From Halomonas alkalicola (GTDB taxonomy: Bacteria; Pseudomonadota; Gammaproteobacteria; Pseudomonadales; Halomonadaceae), in contig NZ_CP131913.1 in assembly GCF_030704205.1 (NCBI RefSeq), positions 3,224,001 to 3,288,000 on the forward strand: a stretch of 64,000 nucleotides of DNA, given 5' to 3'. The notes beneath the pieces are model-generated. The model did not search any database, was not told where the DNA came from, and was given only the letters and a program-made list of their open reading frames with translations. Every line of letters begins with the position of its first letter. Positions within the stretch are counted from its first letter, which is position 1. This document shows positions 51,839-63,262 of the stretch, one piece after another. A program made the position numbers and the translations under genes.

Positions 51839-52087
51839 TCAGGCGTAGAGGGCGCCGGCGGTAGCGGCCCGAAGGCGCTCCAGGGACATCACCTGCTGGC
51901 CACGCTCCGGCGTGTCGGTGCGAAAGCCGATCTCGAAGCCGCGGTCGGCGAGATCGGCGGCCCAGAACTCCTCGGTGGCCATGGCCTCGGCCTCGATGGC
52001 GCTGGCGGCATGGAAGAGGCCGCCGCCAAGGTGCATCTCCTGGCCGCGAGAGTGGATGGCGAAGACGTCGACGAGGAAGGATTTCAT
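51839..52087 (-). CDS. Small hypothetical protein (82 residues)
   Basis: The ATG before KSFLVDVFAIHSRGQEMH opens an 82-codon frame with a GC and codon pattern like its neighbours. No signal peptide or membrane segment is seen. The middle (FHAASAIEAEAMATEEFWAADLAD) looks helical. I do not recognise the family. It is convergent with the PRPP-synthetase-like gene. Confidence 0.62.
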   Translation of the reverse strand: MKSFLVDVFAIHSRGQEMHLGGGLFHAASAIEAEAMATEEFWAADLADRGFEIGFRTDTPERGQQVMSLERLRAATAGALYA

Positions 52088-52232
52088 GGCGCTCACATGG
52101 GCTGGTGTGTGGATATGCGGGCATGGTAGCCATTCGCCGCAGGCCTCGTAAGCGAATCCGGATTCCGTTGTGTCACGGCCCATGCGCCCACGACATCATT
52201 CCTGGCCGGCATGAGGAATGCCGATAACGAAG

Positions 52233-52273
52233 TGGCCCCGGCGCCGTGCCGTGCAGCGCATGCCCCGGGGCCC
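52233..52273. terminator. Hairpin downstream of the M42 peptidase
   Basis: The stem ggccccgg/ccggggcc with an internal extension lies 23 bp after the peptidase stop on the minus strand and before the small hypothetical gene. Confidence 0.5.
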
Positions 52274-52295
52274 TGGCGCGTCCTGCGCCTGCCGG

Positions 52296-53561
52296 CTATC
52301 GGGTGCCGGCGCCCGCCTTCTCTGCGTCGGACTCGGGCTTGTCGGCCCCCTGGTGGCCCAGCGCACCGGCCTGGTCCAGGCGTGGGTGGTTGTCGAGGAA
52401 CTCCCGATGGGGGTCGGGCAGGGCGTCCAGCGCCTGGAGGCTCAAGGTGATGGCGTGGATCGCCGCCATCACATCGCGGGTGTTGCCCGTCTCGGAGATG
52501 GTGTGCATGTTGCGGATCGGGAAGCCGATGGAGGTGGCCACGCAGTCCACGGCGGCCAGCACGCCGGCCATGCCGTCGGTGCCGGTATCGGCGCCGACGA
52601 TGTCCCGCTGCATGGGGATGCCGTGCTCCCGGGCGGTGGTCTCGATGATCCGGTTGAGCTGCTCGCTGGCGATGGCGCCCACCGACAGCGTGAACCCCTT
52701 GCCCATCTCCAGCGGCTGCATGCGACGGTCGCCGATGCCCGGGGCCGCCACGTAGTCATGGTTCACGTCCACGGCGATGATGGCGTCGGGACGGAGCTCG
52801 CCGGCCAGTACGCGGCTGCCGAAGCGGCCGATCTCCTCGTAGCTGGCGATGGCGAACATCACCCGCACCTGCTCGGTGCCTCCCGCCTCGGCGACCAGTC
52901 GTGCCACCTCGGCGGTGACGAAGCAGCCCAGGCCGTTGTCCAGGTAGGCGCCGTAGAAGGTGTCCGGACTGAAGCCGTGGCGAATGGGGCGGTTGAAGAG
53001 GATCGAGTCGCCGGGACGCACGCCCAGGTTCACCACCTGCTGCTTCTTGTTCTCTCCGTGGATCTGCAGGTCCAGGTAGATCTGCTCCTTCTTGATGCCC
53101 TTGCTGCCGTCGCGCTGGGCCGGGTCGGAGAAGTGGATGGCGCCCAGCGCCTCCACGGTACCGCCCTCGATGCGCCGGTAGCGACCGGGGGCCTGGGGAT
53201 CCTCGCTGAATAGCGTGACCTCGTGGCCGATCAGCACGTTGGGCAGGAAGGCGTCGGTGTTGATCCAGATCTTGCCGTCCTCGCCGATGGAGCGCACCTG
53301 CATGCGGATCTTGTCGGCGTGCCCGATCACCATCACCTTGAACAGGTCGTCGCGGCCCGGGTGGGTGTCCAGCACCACGCCGGCATGGCCCTTGAACTGG
53401 TGCAGCTGCCAACTCGCCGGAGCGAAGCTTTCGAAGTGGGGCTTGAGCACGCCGTAGGTCATGGCGGCCTCCAGGCCCACGGGGCTTGGCGCCGCGAGGA
53501 GGCGTCGCATCAGCTCGAACTGTGGCTCGGGCATGGGCTCTGTCCAGGGGGTATCGCTCAT
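52296..53561 (-). CDS. M42-family metallo-aminopeptidase
   Basis: The 421-residue enzyme has the M42 (glutamyl or deblocking aminopeptidase, FrvX-like) pattern: VMVIGHADKIRM with a metal-binding His, YLDNGLGC with a bridging Asp, SYEEIG with the catalytic/metal Glu pair, and AVDVNHDY near the middle. A long C-terminal tail (after about residue 395) is low-complexity. These peptidases form tetrahedral dodecamers. Start is the ATG before SDTPWTEPMP. Confidence 0.88.
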   Translation of the reverse strand: MSDTPWTEPMPEPQFELMRRLLAAPSPVGLEAAMTYGVLKPHFESFAPASWQLHQFKGHAGVVLDTHPGRDDLFKVMVIGHADKIRMQVRSIGEDGKIWINTDAFLPNVLIGHEVTLFSEDPQAPGRYRRIEGGTVEALGAIHFSDPAQRDGSKGIKKEQIYLDLQIHGENKKQQVVNLGVRPGDSILFNRPIRHGFSPDTFYGAYLDNGLGCFVTAEVARLVAEAGGTEQVRVMFAIASYEEIGRFGSRVLAGELRPDAIIAVDVNHDYVAAPGIGDRRMQPLEMGKGFTLSVGAIASEQLNRIIETTAREHGIPMQRDIVGADTGTDGMAGVLAAVDCVATSIGFPIRNMHTISETGNTRDVMAAIHAITLSLQALDALPDPHREFLDNHPRLDQAGALGHQGADKPESDAEKAGAGTR

Positions 53562-53644
53562 CGTGTTCTCTCTCTTCGGGGTGAGATCATCGTCCCGGAG
53601 CTTACCACCCCGATGCGGCGGCGGTCTGTCCACGCCTGAAGGGC

Positions 53645-53674
53645 TGTCACGCCTGCCATCGGTCGGGCTATTAT
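53645..53674 (+). promoter_or_regulatory. Probable promoter of the lipoprotein gene
   Basis: TGTCAC (53645-53650) and TATTAT (53669-53674) are separated by 18 bp, about 50 bp before the start codon. Confidence 0.45.
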
Positions 53675-53721
53675 GCTGCGCATTGTCCTCAACCGCTTAT
53701 GCATGAGAAGGAGAGCCAGAG

Positions 53722-54252
53722 ATGTCGTCAAGGATGTCGCCGCTGTTACCCCTCGGACTGGCCGCCCTGCTGCTGGCAGGCTGCGCCGGCGCGCCGCCGG
53801 CACCCGCCGAGCGCCCCACGGTTGAGCCGGCGCCGCCCCCGGTGGCGGCAGTGCCCGGTGTCGGTGTCGAGGAGCGCGACTGGCTCCCGCCACTCTTCAG
53901 CGGGGTGGAGGATGAGGCCCACTACTATATCAGCCGCCTGCCGGACCGCCGTTTCGTTGCCACCTACGGCGGGGAGGAGCATCCGCGGCCCTGGTATATC
54001 GCGGCGGAGCGGCTGGGGCAGATCGGCGAGCCGGCCATTCCCCTGCTGGCCGCGCGGCTCGAGTCCTCGGACGAGTACGAGCTGATGCTGGCGCTCTATG
54101 CGCTGATGCTGGCTTCCCAGGACCCGTCGCTGATGGCCGCCACCGGCGGCGATACCCTCGAACTTGGCAGCGTGCTGGACCCGCGCCACAACGCCGAGAA
54201 TCTCGCCCTGGCCCGGGCCTGGTGGCAGCGACAGGGCTGGCGCTGGGAGTAG
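53722..54252 (+). CDS. Predicted lipoprotein with HEAT-like region (176 residues)
   Basis: A lipoprotein signal peptide ends in the lipobox LLAGC, followed by a Pro/Ala-rich linker. The rest is mainly helical and includes IGEPAIPLLAARLESSDEYE, reminiscent of a HEAT/PBS lyase repeat. The function is unknown. A good AAGGAG lies before the ATG. The VIT-type transporter starts 47 bp later. Confidence 0.74.
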   Translation: MSSRMSPLLPLGLAALLLAGCAGAPPAPAERPTVEPAPPPVAAVPGVGVEERDWLPPLFSGVEDEAHYYISRLPDRRFVATYGGEEHPRPWYIAAERLGQIGEPAIPLLAARLESSDEYELMLALYALMLASQDPSLMAATGGDTLELGSVLDPRHNAENLALARAWWQRQGWRWE

Positions 54253-54299
54253 TCCGCCAGGCGCCGAACCCGAGTTGCCCAGACTGCCAGGAGGTGAGC

Positions 54300-55058
54300 A
54301 TGCAGCGTCAGGACCGCCAGTCCCTCGAGGCGTCGCACCGGCCTGAGGCGATCCGACGCCGGCTGCGCCAGCCGACCCGGGGCCGGAACCTGCCCGATGC
54401 GATCCTCGGTGGCATCGATGGTTGCGTGACTACCTTCGCGGTGGTGTCGGGTGCCTTCGGCGCGGGCTTCTCGGCCACGGTGGCCCTGGTGCTGGGATTG
54501 GCCAACCTGCTGGCGGATGGCTTCAGCATGGCCATCAGCAACTACGAGGCGATCAAGGCCCAACGGGAACATGTCGATGGGGTGCGCGATGACGAGCACC
54601 GCCATATCGAGGTGGTGCCCGAGGGCGAGCGCGAGGAGATCCGTCAGATCTTCCGGCGCAAGGGCTTCGAGGGCGAGACCCTGGAGCGGGTGGTGGACAC
54701 TATCTGCGCTGACCGGGAGGTCTGGGTGGAGACCATGCTGCACGAGGAGCATGGCCTGCAGACCGAGGGGCTGAGCCCGCTGCGCTCGGCCCTGGTGACC
54801 TTCACGGCCTTCCTGGTGATCGGTGCCGTGCCGCTGCTGCCCTACGCCCTGCCGGGGCTGTCCATCACCCGGCAGTTCCTGGCGAGCCTGGGGCTGGCGG
54901 CGTTGATGTTCTTCCTGATCGGCATGGGCAAGAGCCTGATCTATCACCAGCCGGTGTTCGCCTCCGGACTGCGTACCCTGATGATGGGCGGTGCGGCGGC
55001 GGGGCTGGCCTTCCTCACCGGACATCTCGCCCAGGCGCTGTTCGGCATCGGGGTGTGA
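54300..55058 (+). CDS. VIT1/CCC1-family transporter
   Basis: The 252-residue membrane protein has the family signature GGIDGCVTTFAVVSG near the N-terminus, a cytoplasmic metal-binding segment rich in Glu/His (VDGVRDDEHRHIEVVPEGER) and three C-terminal helices. VIT/CCC1 proteins move Fe2+ or Mn2+ out of the cytosol; the bacterial role is not settled. The ATG lies next to CAGGAGG. Confidence 0.88.
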   Translation: MQRQDRQSLEASHRPEAIRRRLRQPTRGRNLPDAILGGIDGCVTTFAVVSGAFGAGFSATVALVLGLANLLADGFSMAISNYEAIKAQREHVDGVRDDEHRHIEVVPEGEREEIRQIFRRKGFEGETLERVVDTICADREVWVETMLHEEHGLQTEGLSPLRSALVTFTAFLVIGAVPLLPYALPGLSITRQFLASLGLAALMFFLIGMGKSLIYHQPVFASGLRTLMMGGAAAGLAFLTGHLAQALFGIGV

Positions 55059-55231
55059 CGCGGACGCGGCGTGCCAGGCGGGCATCGTCGGCTATTGAGC
55101 TGTATCAAGGCGAAGCGTCGGCGCTGGTCTACGCTATCTGGTGCGGCATACGCCGCTCGGGCATTACCGGCTTGGGCGTCGGGCCCGGCCTTGTCTCAGC
55201 ATGTCTTTCCAGGAACCAGGAGAGCGCCACC

Positions 55232-55720
55232 ATGGCCAAGAAGCCGAAGGAAGTCTCCCCCGCCGTCCAGTCGGAATCTCGGGGAGTCAGTCCCTTCCAC
55301 GAGTTTGATCGTTTCTTCGACAGTGTCTTCGATCGGGGCTGGATGCCGATGCTGCGCCGCGATCACCCGCTGTGGGAGCGTTTTGCCGCCTTCGAGAAGG
55401 GGATGCCCAGGGTCGATGTCATCGAACGCGACGCCGAGGTGCTGGTGCGTGCAGAGGTCCCCGGCTTCGAGCGCGAGGATCTCGAGGTATCGGTCAGCGA
55501 CCATAGCGTGACCATCAAGGGCGAGCACCGCCAGGAGCACAAGGAGGAGGAGGGGGAATACTTCCGCTCCGAGATCTCCAGCGGCTCCTTCTCGCGCACC
55601 GTGACGCTACCCGGCGATATCGACACGGAGGGGGGCGAGGCGAGCTTCAAGAACGGCATCCTCGAGCTGACCCTTCCGAAGCTGAAACGGGCCAGCCGGC
55701 GCAAGATCGAGGTGAAGTGA
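55232..55720 (+). CDS. Hsp20/alpha-crystallin small heat shock protein
   Basis: The 162-residue protein has a central alpha-crystallin domain (about 65-155: MPRVDVIERDAEVLVRAEVP through ASFKNGILELTLPK). Small heat shock proteins bind unfolding proteins in the cytoplasm. The ATG after AGGAGAG starts the frame. I see no sigma-32 promoter that I would defend in the 170 bp upstream. Confidence 0.9.
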   Translation: MAKKPKEVSPAVQSESRGVSPFHEFDRFFDSVFDRGWMPMLRRDHPLWERFAAFEKGMPRVDVIERDAEVLVRAEVPGFEREDLEVSVSDHSVTIKGEHRQEHKEEEGEYFRSEISSGSFSRTVTLPGDIDTEGGEASFKNGILELTLPKLKRASRRKIEVK

Positions 55721-55741
55721 TCCTCCGGGGGCCTCTCCGGG

Positions 55742-56380
55742 CTACCCCAGGGCGTCGAGCAGCCGCTGCGTGGCCAGGAACAGCTGGCGGCGGGGCTGGG
55801 CGCCCTCGAGCACGCCGGCGTGTTCGCCGTCCAGGCTGAAGCGCAGCGCCGGCACGCCCTGGATGCCGAGGTCGCGGGCGGTGCGTTGGTCGTCCATCAC
55901 CGCCTGGTGATAAGTACCCTGCTCCAGCGCCTGGTGCAGGGCGCTGCCGTCCAGCGCCAGGGTCTCGGCCAGCCGGGCGAGGGCCTGGGGGTCGGCCAGG
56001 TCCAGGCTCGCCTCGAAGAAACCGCGGAACAGCGCCCTGCGCATGGCGTCGCCCGCCCCGGGGTGATCGGCCGCCTGTGCCTCGGCCCAGGCGGCCGCCT
56101 CGTGGGCCAGCCGTGAGCGCGGCTGAATCCGCGGCAGCCGCAGGGTCATGCCGCGTTCGGTCGCCATGGGGTAGACGGCCCGTCCCCAGATGTCATGCAG
56201 GTAGTCGCCGTCCGGGTCGAGGGTCGGCTCGGGGGCGGGACGCAGCTCGAAGGCGCGCCAGCGGATCGTCACCTTCCCCCCGAAGCGCTCGGCCAGGGCG
56301 TCGAGCTCCGGCATCTCCAGGTAGCAGAAGGGACACACATAGTCGCTGAAGACGTCGAGCGTGATGCGCGGCTGGGTCAT
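55742..56380 (-). CDS. DsbA-family oxidoreductase (FrnE-like)
   Basis: The 212-residue protein lacks a signal peptide and has the CPFC active site at residues 16-19 in FSDYVCPFCYLE, plus the GIQGVPALRF cis-proline loop. It belongs to the cytoplasmic FrnE/HCCA-isomerase-like branch of the DsbA fold. The partner is unknown. It is convergent with hsp20, and its start is 14 bp from the end of the permease gene. Confidence 0.9.
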   Translation of the reverse strand: MTQPRITLDVFSDYVCPFCYLEMPELDALAERFGGKVTIRWRAFELRPAPEPTLDPDGDYLHDIWGRAVYPMATERGMTLRLPRIQPRSRLAHEAAAWAEAQAADHPGAGDAMRRALFRGFFEASLDLADPQALARLAETLALDGSALHQALEQGTYHQAVMDDQRTARDLGIQGVPALRFSLDGEHAGVLEGAQPRRQLFLATQRLLDALG

Positions 56381-56393
56381 GGAGACTCCCCGT

Positions 56394-57449
56394 TCAGTTT
56401 GGCAGGAAAAGGCGGGCGGCCAGGCGGTGACGCAGTGGCCTCACGGCAAGGACCACCAGCACGATCAGCGCCAGCGCTTCCAGCCAGGTGGGCAGCAGCT
56501 CCTGAACCCGGGCCACCTGGAGCGGTATGTCGAGTTCCCACCAGCCGGCCAGCAGGTCCACGCCCAGGCCCAGCAGCACGGTGCTTGCCAGGATGCCGGC
56601 CAGATAGGCCACAAGCGCTCGGTTGCCCATCTCACGGCGGAACACGCCAAGGGTCGCCAGGCTGGTCACCGGTGCAGCGATCAGGAAGACCAGCACCGTG
56701 CCCGGGGAGACCCCGGCCAGCAGCAGGCCGGCGGCGATCGGCGTGGCGGCGGTGGCACACAGGTACATGGGGATGCCGATCACAGCCATCACCAGCATGG
56801 CACCCAGGCCGCTGCCCAGCCCGGCAAGCTGCTGAGGCGGTACCAGGGCGATCAGCGCCCCGGCCACCAGCAGGCCGGCCAGCAGCCAGAGGCTGATGTC
56901 GTCGAGGATGTCGCTGAAGGCATAGCTCAGCCCGGCGCGGAGCCGGCGCCCCAGGGTGGCAGGCGCCGGACTGGGCGAGGCCCGGGTTCCGCAGCCGCTG
57001 CCGCAGCCTCCCCCGCAGCTCGCCGCCGAGGCGGGTGCCGTTGCCTCGGCGACGTGGGTGCGCCCCACCAGCAGCCCGGTGACGATGGCGGTCAGCACCG
57101 CGCTGACGCCTCGCGCCAGGGCCATGAAGGGGCCCAGCAGCGCGTAGCTGATGGTCAGGGAGTCGATGCCGATGCCCGGCGTGCCGATCAGGAAGGCGGT
57201 GGTGGGGCCGCGGTCGGCCCCTCCGCGGTGCAGGGCCAGGGCGGTGGGAATGGCGCCGCAGGAGCAGAGCGGCAGCGGGGCACCGATCACCGCGGCGCGG
57301 GCCACGCTGCCAAGCCCCTGGCCGCCTACCCAGCGCGTCAGGGCGGCCTCGGAGATCACTCCCTTGATCAGGCCGGCGATACCCAGGCCCAGCAGCAGCC
57401 AGGGAGCGGCCGAGAGGGCGACATCGAGGATGGCCAGCAACAGTGTCAT
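56394..57449 (-). CDS. SO_0444-type Cu/Zn efflux permease (DUF318)
   Basis: The 351-residue membrane protein has two repeated halves of four to five helices, each with a GPPLPLCSCG-like motif (GAPLPLCSCGAIP near 55-68; IGIPMYLCATAATP near 225). A cysteine-rich loop CGGGCGSGCG (about 143-154) between the halves could bind a thiophilic metal. The assignment as a Cu/Zn exporter follows the SO_0444 family; direct evidence is absent. Confidence 0.82.
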   Translation of the reverse strand: MTLLLAILDVALSAAPWLLLGLGIAGLIKGVISEAALTRWVGGQGLGSVARAAVIGAPLPLCSCGAIPTALALHRGGADRGPTTAFLIGTPGIGIDSLTISYALLGPFMALARGVSAVLTAIVTGLLVGRTHVAEATAPASAASCGGGCGSGCGTRASPSPAPATLGRRLRAGLSYAFSDILDDISLWLLAGLLVAGALIALVPPQQLAGLGSGLGAMLVMAVIGIPMYLCATAATPIAAGLLLAGVSPGTVLVFLIAAPVTSLATLGVFRREMGNRALVAYLAGILASTVLLGLGVDLLAGWWELDIPLQVARVQELLPTWLEALALIVLVVLAVRPLRHRLAARLFLPN

Positions 57450-57537
57450 GGTGGGCTCCAGAAGGCGGGCAGGGGCTTGGGCGGCATCCTATCACGGCCC
57501 GCAGGCGAGCGAGGGGAAATGCGGGGGCGCGGTGCGC

Positions 57538-58446
57538 TCAGCCGGCGGCCAGGCAGGCCGGCAGGCTGTCATGTAAGGTGCGCGGCACGATGCCCAGGTC
57601 GTCGAAGGTGCCCACGTCCTCGCCGACCAGGGTGTCCTGCTGCATCAGGATCACCTGGTCCCGGGTCAGCGGCGGCGAGGGCAGGGGGGCGAGCAGGGCA
57701 GCCACGAGGCGCCAGGCCGCAAAGGGCACCGGCAGCAGGTGGCGCCGGCACGCCAGGTGGGCCAGGACCTGCTCGACGATCTGGCGGTAGGTGAGCTGCT
57801 CCGGGCCGCCCAGCTCGAACAGTCGGCGCTCCAGCGGACGTGCGCCGCTCAGGCGCACCGCGGCACGCGCCACGTCATCCACGTGCACCGGTTGCAGCCG
57901 GGTGCTGCCGCGGCCAAACAGGGGGAAGGCCGGCAGCCGTGCCAGGCGCACCAGCGCCGTGAGGAAGGCGTCGTCGGGGCCGAACAACACCGCGGGGCGC
58001 AGCAGGATCGCCTTGGGCAGGGCATCGATCATGGCACGCTCCCCGGCGGCGCGGGCACGCACATAGGCGGAGGGGGAGCGCTCGGCGACACCGATGCCGG
58101 AGACATGCACCAGTCGGCTCACGCCGGCCTCCCGAGCGAGACGCGCCAGGCGCTCGGCGCCCGCGACGTGGATCGCCTCGAAGGTGAGGCCGGCACGGGG
58201 CCGTTCCACATAGAGGCTCACCGCGTTGATCACCGCGCCGCTGCCGGCAAGGGCAGCGGCGACCTGGGGCTCGTCGCGCAGGTCGCAGGCCACGGCCTCC
58301 ACGCGGTCACCGGCTTCCAGCCAGTCGGGCAGGTGCGGGCGCCTTGCCGCGATGCGCACCGAGCGGCCGGCCTCCACCAGTTCGCGCACGATAGCGCGGC
58401 CCAGAAAGCCGGTGCCGCCGACGACCGTGGTGGGGGCCTCCTGCAT
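57538..58446 (-). CDS. NAD(P)-binding epimerase-like protein (NDUFA9-type)
   Basis: The 302-residue protein has the Rossmann motif [16 protein letters not shown] and a central [14 protein letters not shown] strand. It fits the atypical short-chain dehydrogenases related to the complex I NDUFA9 subunit. The catalytic Tyr-x3-Lys is not clear, so it may bind NAD(P) without catalysing a redox step. It lies alone, divergent from yjdM. Confidence 0.82.
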   Translation of the reverse strand: MQEAPTTVVGGTGFLGRAIVRELVEAGRSVRIAARRPHLPDWLEAGDRVEAVACDLRDEPQVAAALAGSGAVINAVSLYVERPRAGLTFEAIHVAGAERLARLAREAGVSRLVHVSGIGVAERSPSAYVRARAAGERAMIDALPKAILLRPAVLFGPDDAFLTALVRLARLPAFPLFGRGSTRLQPVHVDDVARAAVRLSGARPLERRLFELGGPEQLTYRQIVEQVLAHLACRRHLLPVPFAAWRLVAALLAPLPSPPLTRDQVILMQQDTLVGEDVGTFDDLGIVPRTLHDSLPACLAAG

Positions 58447-58587
58447 GTCGCGTCCTTCGTGCTGCCGGGAAAGTCCCTATCCTGCCAGGCTCGGGGTAGG
58501 GCGTCATGTCCGGTGGGTCACGGCTGGAGCCCGCCCGCACGGCGGTGTAGGCTTGGCCGCTTCCATCAATCCTTGCCGGAGCCCGCC

Positions 58588-58929
58588 ATGAGCGACCTTC
58601 CCCACTGTCCCGCCTGTGATTCCGCCTTCACCTACGACGACGGCCTGCAGTATGTCTGCCCGGAGTGCGGTCACGAGTGGTCCCGCGAAGCCGCCACCGA
58701 CGTGGCCGACGAGGCCCCCCAGGTGCGCGACGCCAATGGCAACCCCCTGGCCGATGGCGACACCGTGACCGTGATCAAGGACCTCAAGGTCAAGGGCTCG
58801 TCGCTGGTCGTGAAGGTGGGCACCCGGGTCAAGAACATCCGCCTGGTGGAGGGCGACCACGATATCGACTGCAAGGTCGACGGCATCGGCCCCATGAAGC
58901 TGAAGTCCGAATTCGTAAAGAAGGCCTAA
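58588..58929 (+). CDS. yjdM: YjdM/PhnA-type zinc-ribbon protein
   Basis: The 113-residue protein has an N-terminal zinc ribbon (CPAC...CPEC) and the C-terminal [20 protein letters not shown] beta domain of the YjdM/PhnA family. Despite the name it is not known to act on phosphonates. GGAG lies before the ATG. It is followed by the suf control region. Confidence 0.93.
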   Translation: MSDLPHCPACDSAFTYDDGLQYVCPECGHEWSREAATDVADEAPQVRDANGNPLADGDTVTVIKDLKVKGSSLVVKVGTRVKNIRLVEGDHDIDCKVDGIGPMKLKSEFVKKA

Positions 58930-58963
58930 GCGTCAAGCCGGCCTCCCACCGATAGCTCCTGCC

Positions 58964-58985
58964 AATGAGAACGATTGTCGTTATT
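58964..58985. promoter_or_regulatory. Fur-box-like site upstream of the suf regulator
   Basis: AATGAGAACGATTGTCGTTATT resembles the Fur consensus with overlapping hexamers (AATGAGAA and the inverted half TTATT). It lies about 90 bp before the predicted -35 of the suf operon. Iron control of suf genes is common. Confidence 0.5.
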
Positions 58986-59049
58986 GATGGGATCGGCGTC
59001 GAACGTGCCGGCATCTTCCCCGCCGAACCCGCGAAACCCTCCGCTGCTC

Positions 59050-59078
59050 TTCACATCGGTTCGATACAGGACTAAAAT
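59050..59078 (+). promoter_or_regulatory. suf operon promoter
   Basis: TTCACA (59050-59055) and TAAAAT (59073-59078) are separated by 17 bp, 56 bp before the regulator ATG. Confidence 0.65.
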
Positions 59079-59083
59079 GGTCC
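59069..59083. promoter_or_regulatory. Rrf2/IscR-like operator overlapping the suf -10 box
   Basis: GGACtaaaatgGTCC is an inverted repeat containing GACT-N5-GTC, similar to IscR type 1 sites. It overlaps the -10 element, so binding of the Rrf2 regulator would repress its own operon. Confidence 0.58.
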
Positions 59084-59133
59084 CCAATCGAGGCGCGGCC
59101 CCGTTCGGGCCGCGCGCCACCGAGGAGGGCCGC

Positions 59134-59598
59134 ATGCTCAAGCTTTCGCGGCTGACCGACTACGCCGCCGTGGTGATGGCCCAGATCGCCCGTCATCCGG
59201 AGCACTCCCATGCGGCAGGGGAGCTGGCCGAGGCGGTGCAGCTGCCGCACCCCACGGTCTCCAAGACCCTCAAGATGCTGGTCAAGGCGGGTCTCCTCGA
59301 GTCGCGTCGCGGTGCCCAGGGTGGCTACTCCCTGGCGCGCCCGGCATCCAGGATCACCGCCATCGACATCATCACCGCCATCGAGGGCCCGGTGGCCATG
59401 ACCGAATGCAGCCACGCCGAGGGCGACTGCGACCTGGCCGCCACCTGCGGCGTCGCCGACAACTGGCAGCGGGTGTCGCTGGCCGTGCGTACCCTGCTCG
59501 ACAGCGTGACCCTGGCCCACCTGGCCGACACCGCGCCGATCAAGCTGCCGGTGCAGCTGCCCATCCAGAGCGTGACCCTGGCCGCCGACACGGCCTGA
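59134..59598 (+). CDS. Rrf2-family regulator of the SUF system
   Basis: The 154-residue protein has an N-terminal Rrf2 winged helix ([39 protein letters not shown]) and three cysteines (C92, C99, C105) in the position that binds an Fe-S cluster. It is therefore a feedback sensor of cluster supply. It lies first in the suf operon, ahead of sufB. It is the proteobacterial SUF-system regulator type, distinct from cyanobacterial SufR. The ATG follows GAGGAGG. Confidence 0.92.
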   Translation: MLKLSRLTDYAAVVMAQIARHPEHSHAAGELAEAVQLPHPTVSKTLKMLVKAGLLESRRGAQGGYSLARPASRITAIDIITAIEGPVAMTECSHAEGDCDLAATCGVADNWQRVSLAVRTLLDSVTLAHLADTAPIKLPVQLPIQSVTLAADTA

Positions 59599-59666
59599 GT
59601 CGCCTTACCGAATCCAACGCGGCGAGCCTGGCTCGCCGGCCCAACCGCCCGGGGAGGGGAGACATC

Positions 59667-61109
<1,443 letters not shown>

Positions 61110-61141
61110 TCCCCCATTTTCAGAATTCAAAGGTAATGAAG

Positions 61142-61890
<749 letters not shown>

Positions 61891-61894
<4 letters not shown>

Positions 61895-63237
61895 GCGATG
61901 TTCAGACCTTTCTCGACCGCCTGGCCGAGCTCGGCGCCCGGCGCGGGCCTGAGCCGACCTGGATCGCCGCCCGGCGCCAGGCCGGGGCCGCGCGCTTCGA
62001 GGCGCTGGGCTTTCCGACCCGCCGCGACGAGGCCTGGAAGTACACCGACGTGCGCGCCATCGCCCGGGGCGACTTCGCCCTGGCCGAGGACGCCGAGTTC
62101 TCCCAGGCCAGTGCCGCGGCGCTGACGCTGCCTCTCGACGCCCATCGGCTGACCTTCGTCGACGGTCACTTCTCGGCGGTGCTCTGCCAGCTCGACGGCC
62201 TGCCGGCCGGCGTGGCGCTGCTGCCGCTCTCCCGGGCGCTGGAGGAGAACCACGAGGCGGTGGGTGGCCCCCTGGGCCGGCTGACCGGCGTCGACTTCTC
62301 GCCCTTCTCGGCGCTCAATACCGCCTTCATGGAGGAGGGCGCGGTGCTGCGCCTGGCGCCGGGCACCGTGGTGGAGAAGCCGATCATCCTGCAGTTCCTC
62401 TCCCGGGCCGGCGAGCGGGCGGTGATGAGCCATCCGCGTATCCTGGTGGAGGCCGGCGGGCGCAGCCATGCGACCCTGATCGAGCACCACGTGGGGGAGG
62501 AGGCCGCGGCCAACTTCACCAACCTGGTGGCGGAGATCATGCTCGACCGCGGCGCGATCCTGACCCATTACAAGCTGCAGGAGGCGCCCCTGGCCGACCT
62601 GCACGTGGCCAGCATCCACGTGGAGCAGGGCCGCGACAGCACCTACACCTCGTTCAACCTGAACCTGGGCGGCGGCCTGGTCCGCACCGACCTGATCAGC
62701 GAGCTCAACGGTCAGGGCGCCACCGCCAACTTCTACGGCCTCTTCTACGGGCAGGGCCGCCAGCATGTGGACAGCCACACCGTGGCCAACCACAACGCGC
62801 CCCACACCTACTCCAACGAGAACTACAAGGGCATCCTCGACGACCGCGCCCATGGCGTGTTCAACGGCCGGGTGGTGGTCAAGCGCGACAGCCAGAAGAT
62901 CGAGGGCTTCCAGAGCAACGCCAACCTGCTGCTCTCCGACCGGGCCGAGATCGACGCCAAGCCGGAGCTCGAGATCTACGCCGACGACGTCAAGTGCTCC
63001 CACGGCACCACCACCGGCCAGCTCGACGAGGAGGCGATCTACGCCCTGCGCGCTCGCGGCATCGACCGCCAGACCGCGCGTGGCCTGCTGACCCTGGCCT
63101 TCGCCGGCGAGGTGCTCGAGGCGGTGGGCCTGGATGCGATTTCCGAGCGCGTGGAGCTCGCGGTGGCCGGCAAGCTGCCGGAGCGCTTCAACCTGGCCGG
63201 GCTGGTGGAAGCCGCCGCGGCCCTGGGCGGCGAGTGA
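61891..63237 (+). CDS. sufD: Fe-S assembly protein SufD
   Basis: The 448-residue protein is related to SufB and has the SufBD core, including the conserved SNENYKGILDDRAHGVFNGRV and the EIYADDVKCSHGTTTGQLDE segment. It pairs with SufB on SufC. Its ATG overlaps the sufC stop by four bases. Confidence 0.95.
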
Positions 63238-63262
63238 GCCCGCCCCTGACGAGGAACTCGCC

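Noticed and set aside
56361..57794. A 477-codon open frame antisense to the permease and epimerase-like genes
   Set aside because: The amino-acid composition (Gln, Gly, His, Arg) is typical of a reverse-strand shadow. The opposite strand has genuine membrane and Rossmann motifs.
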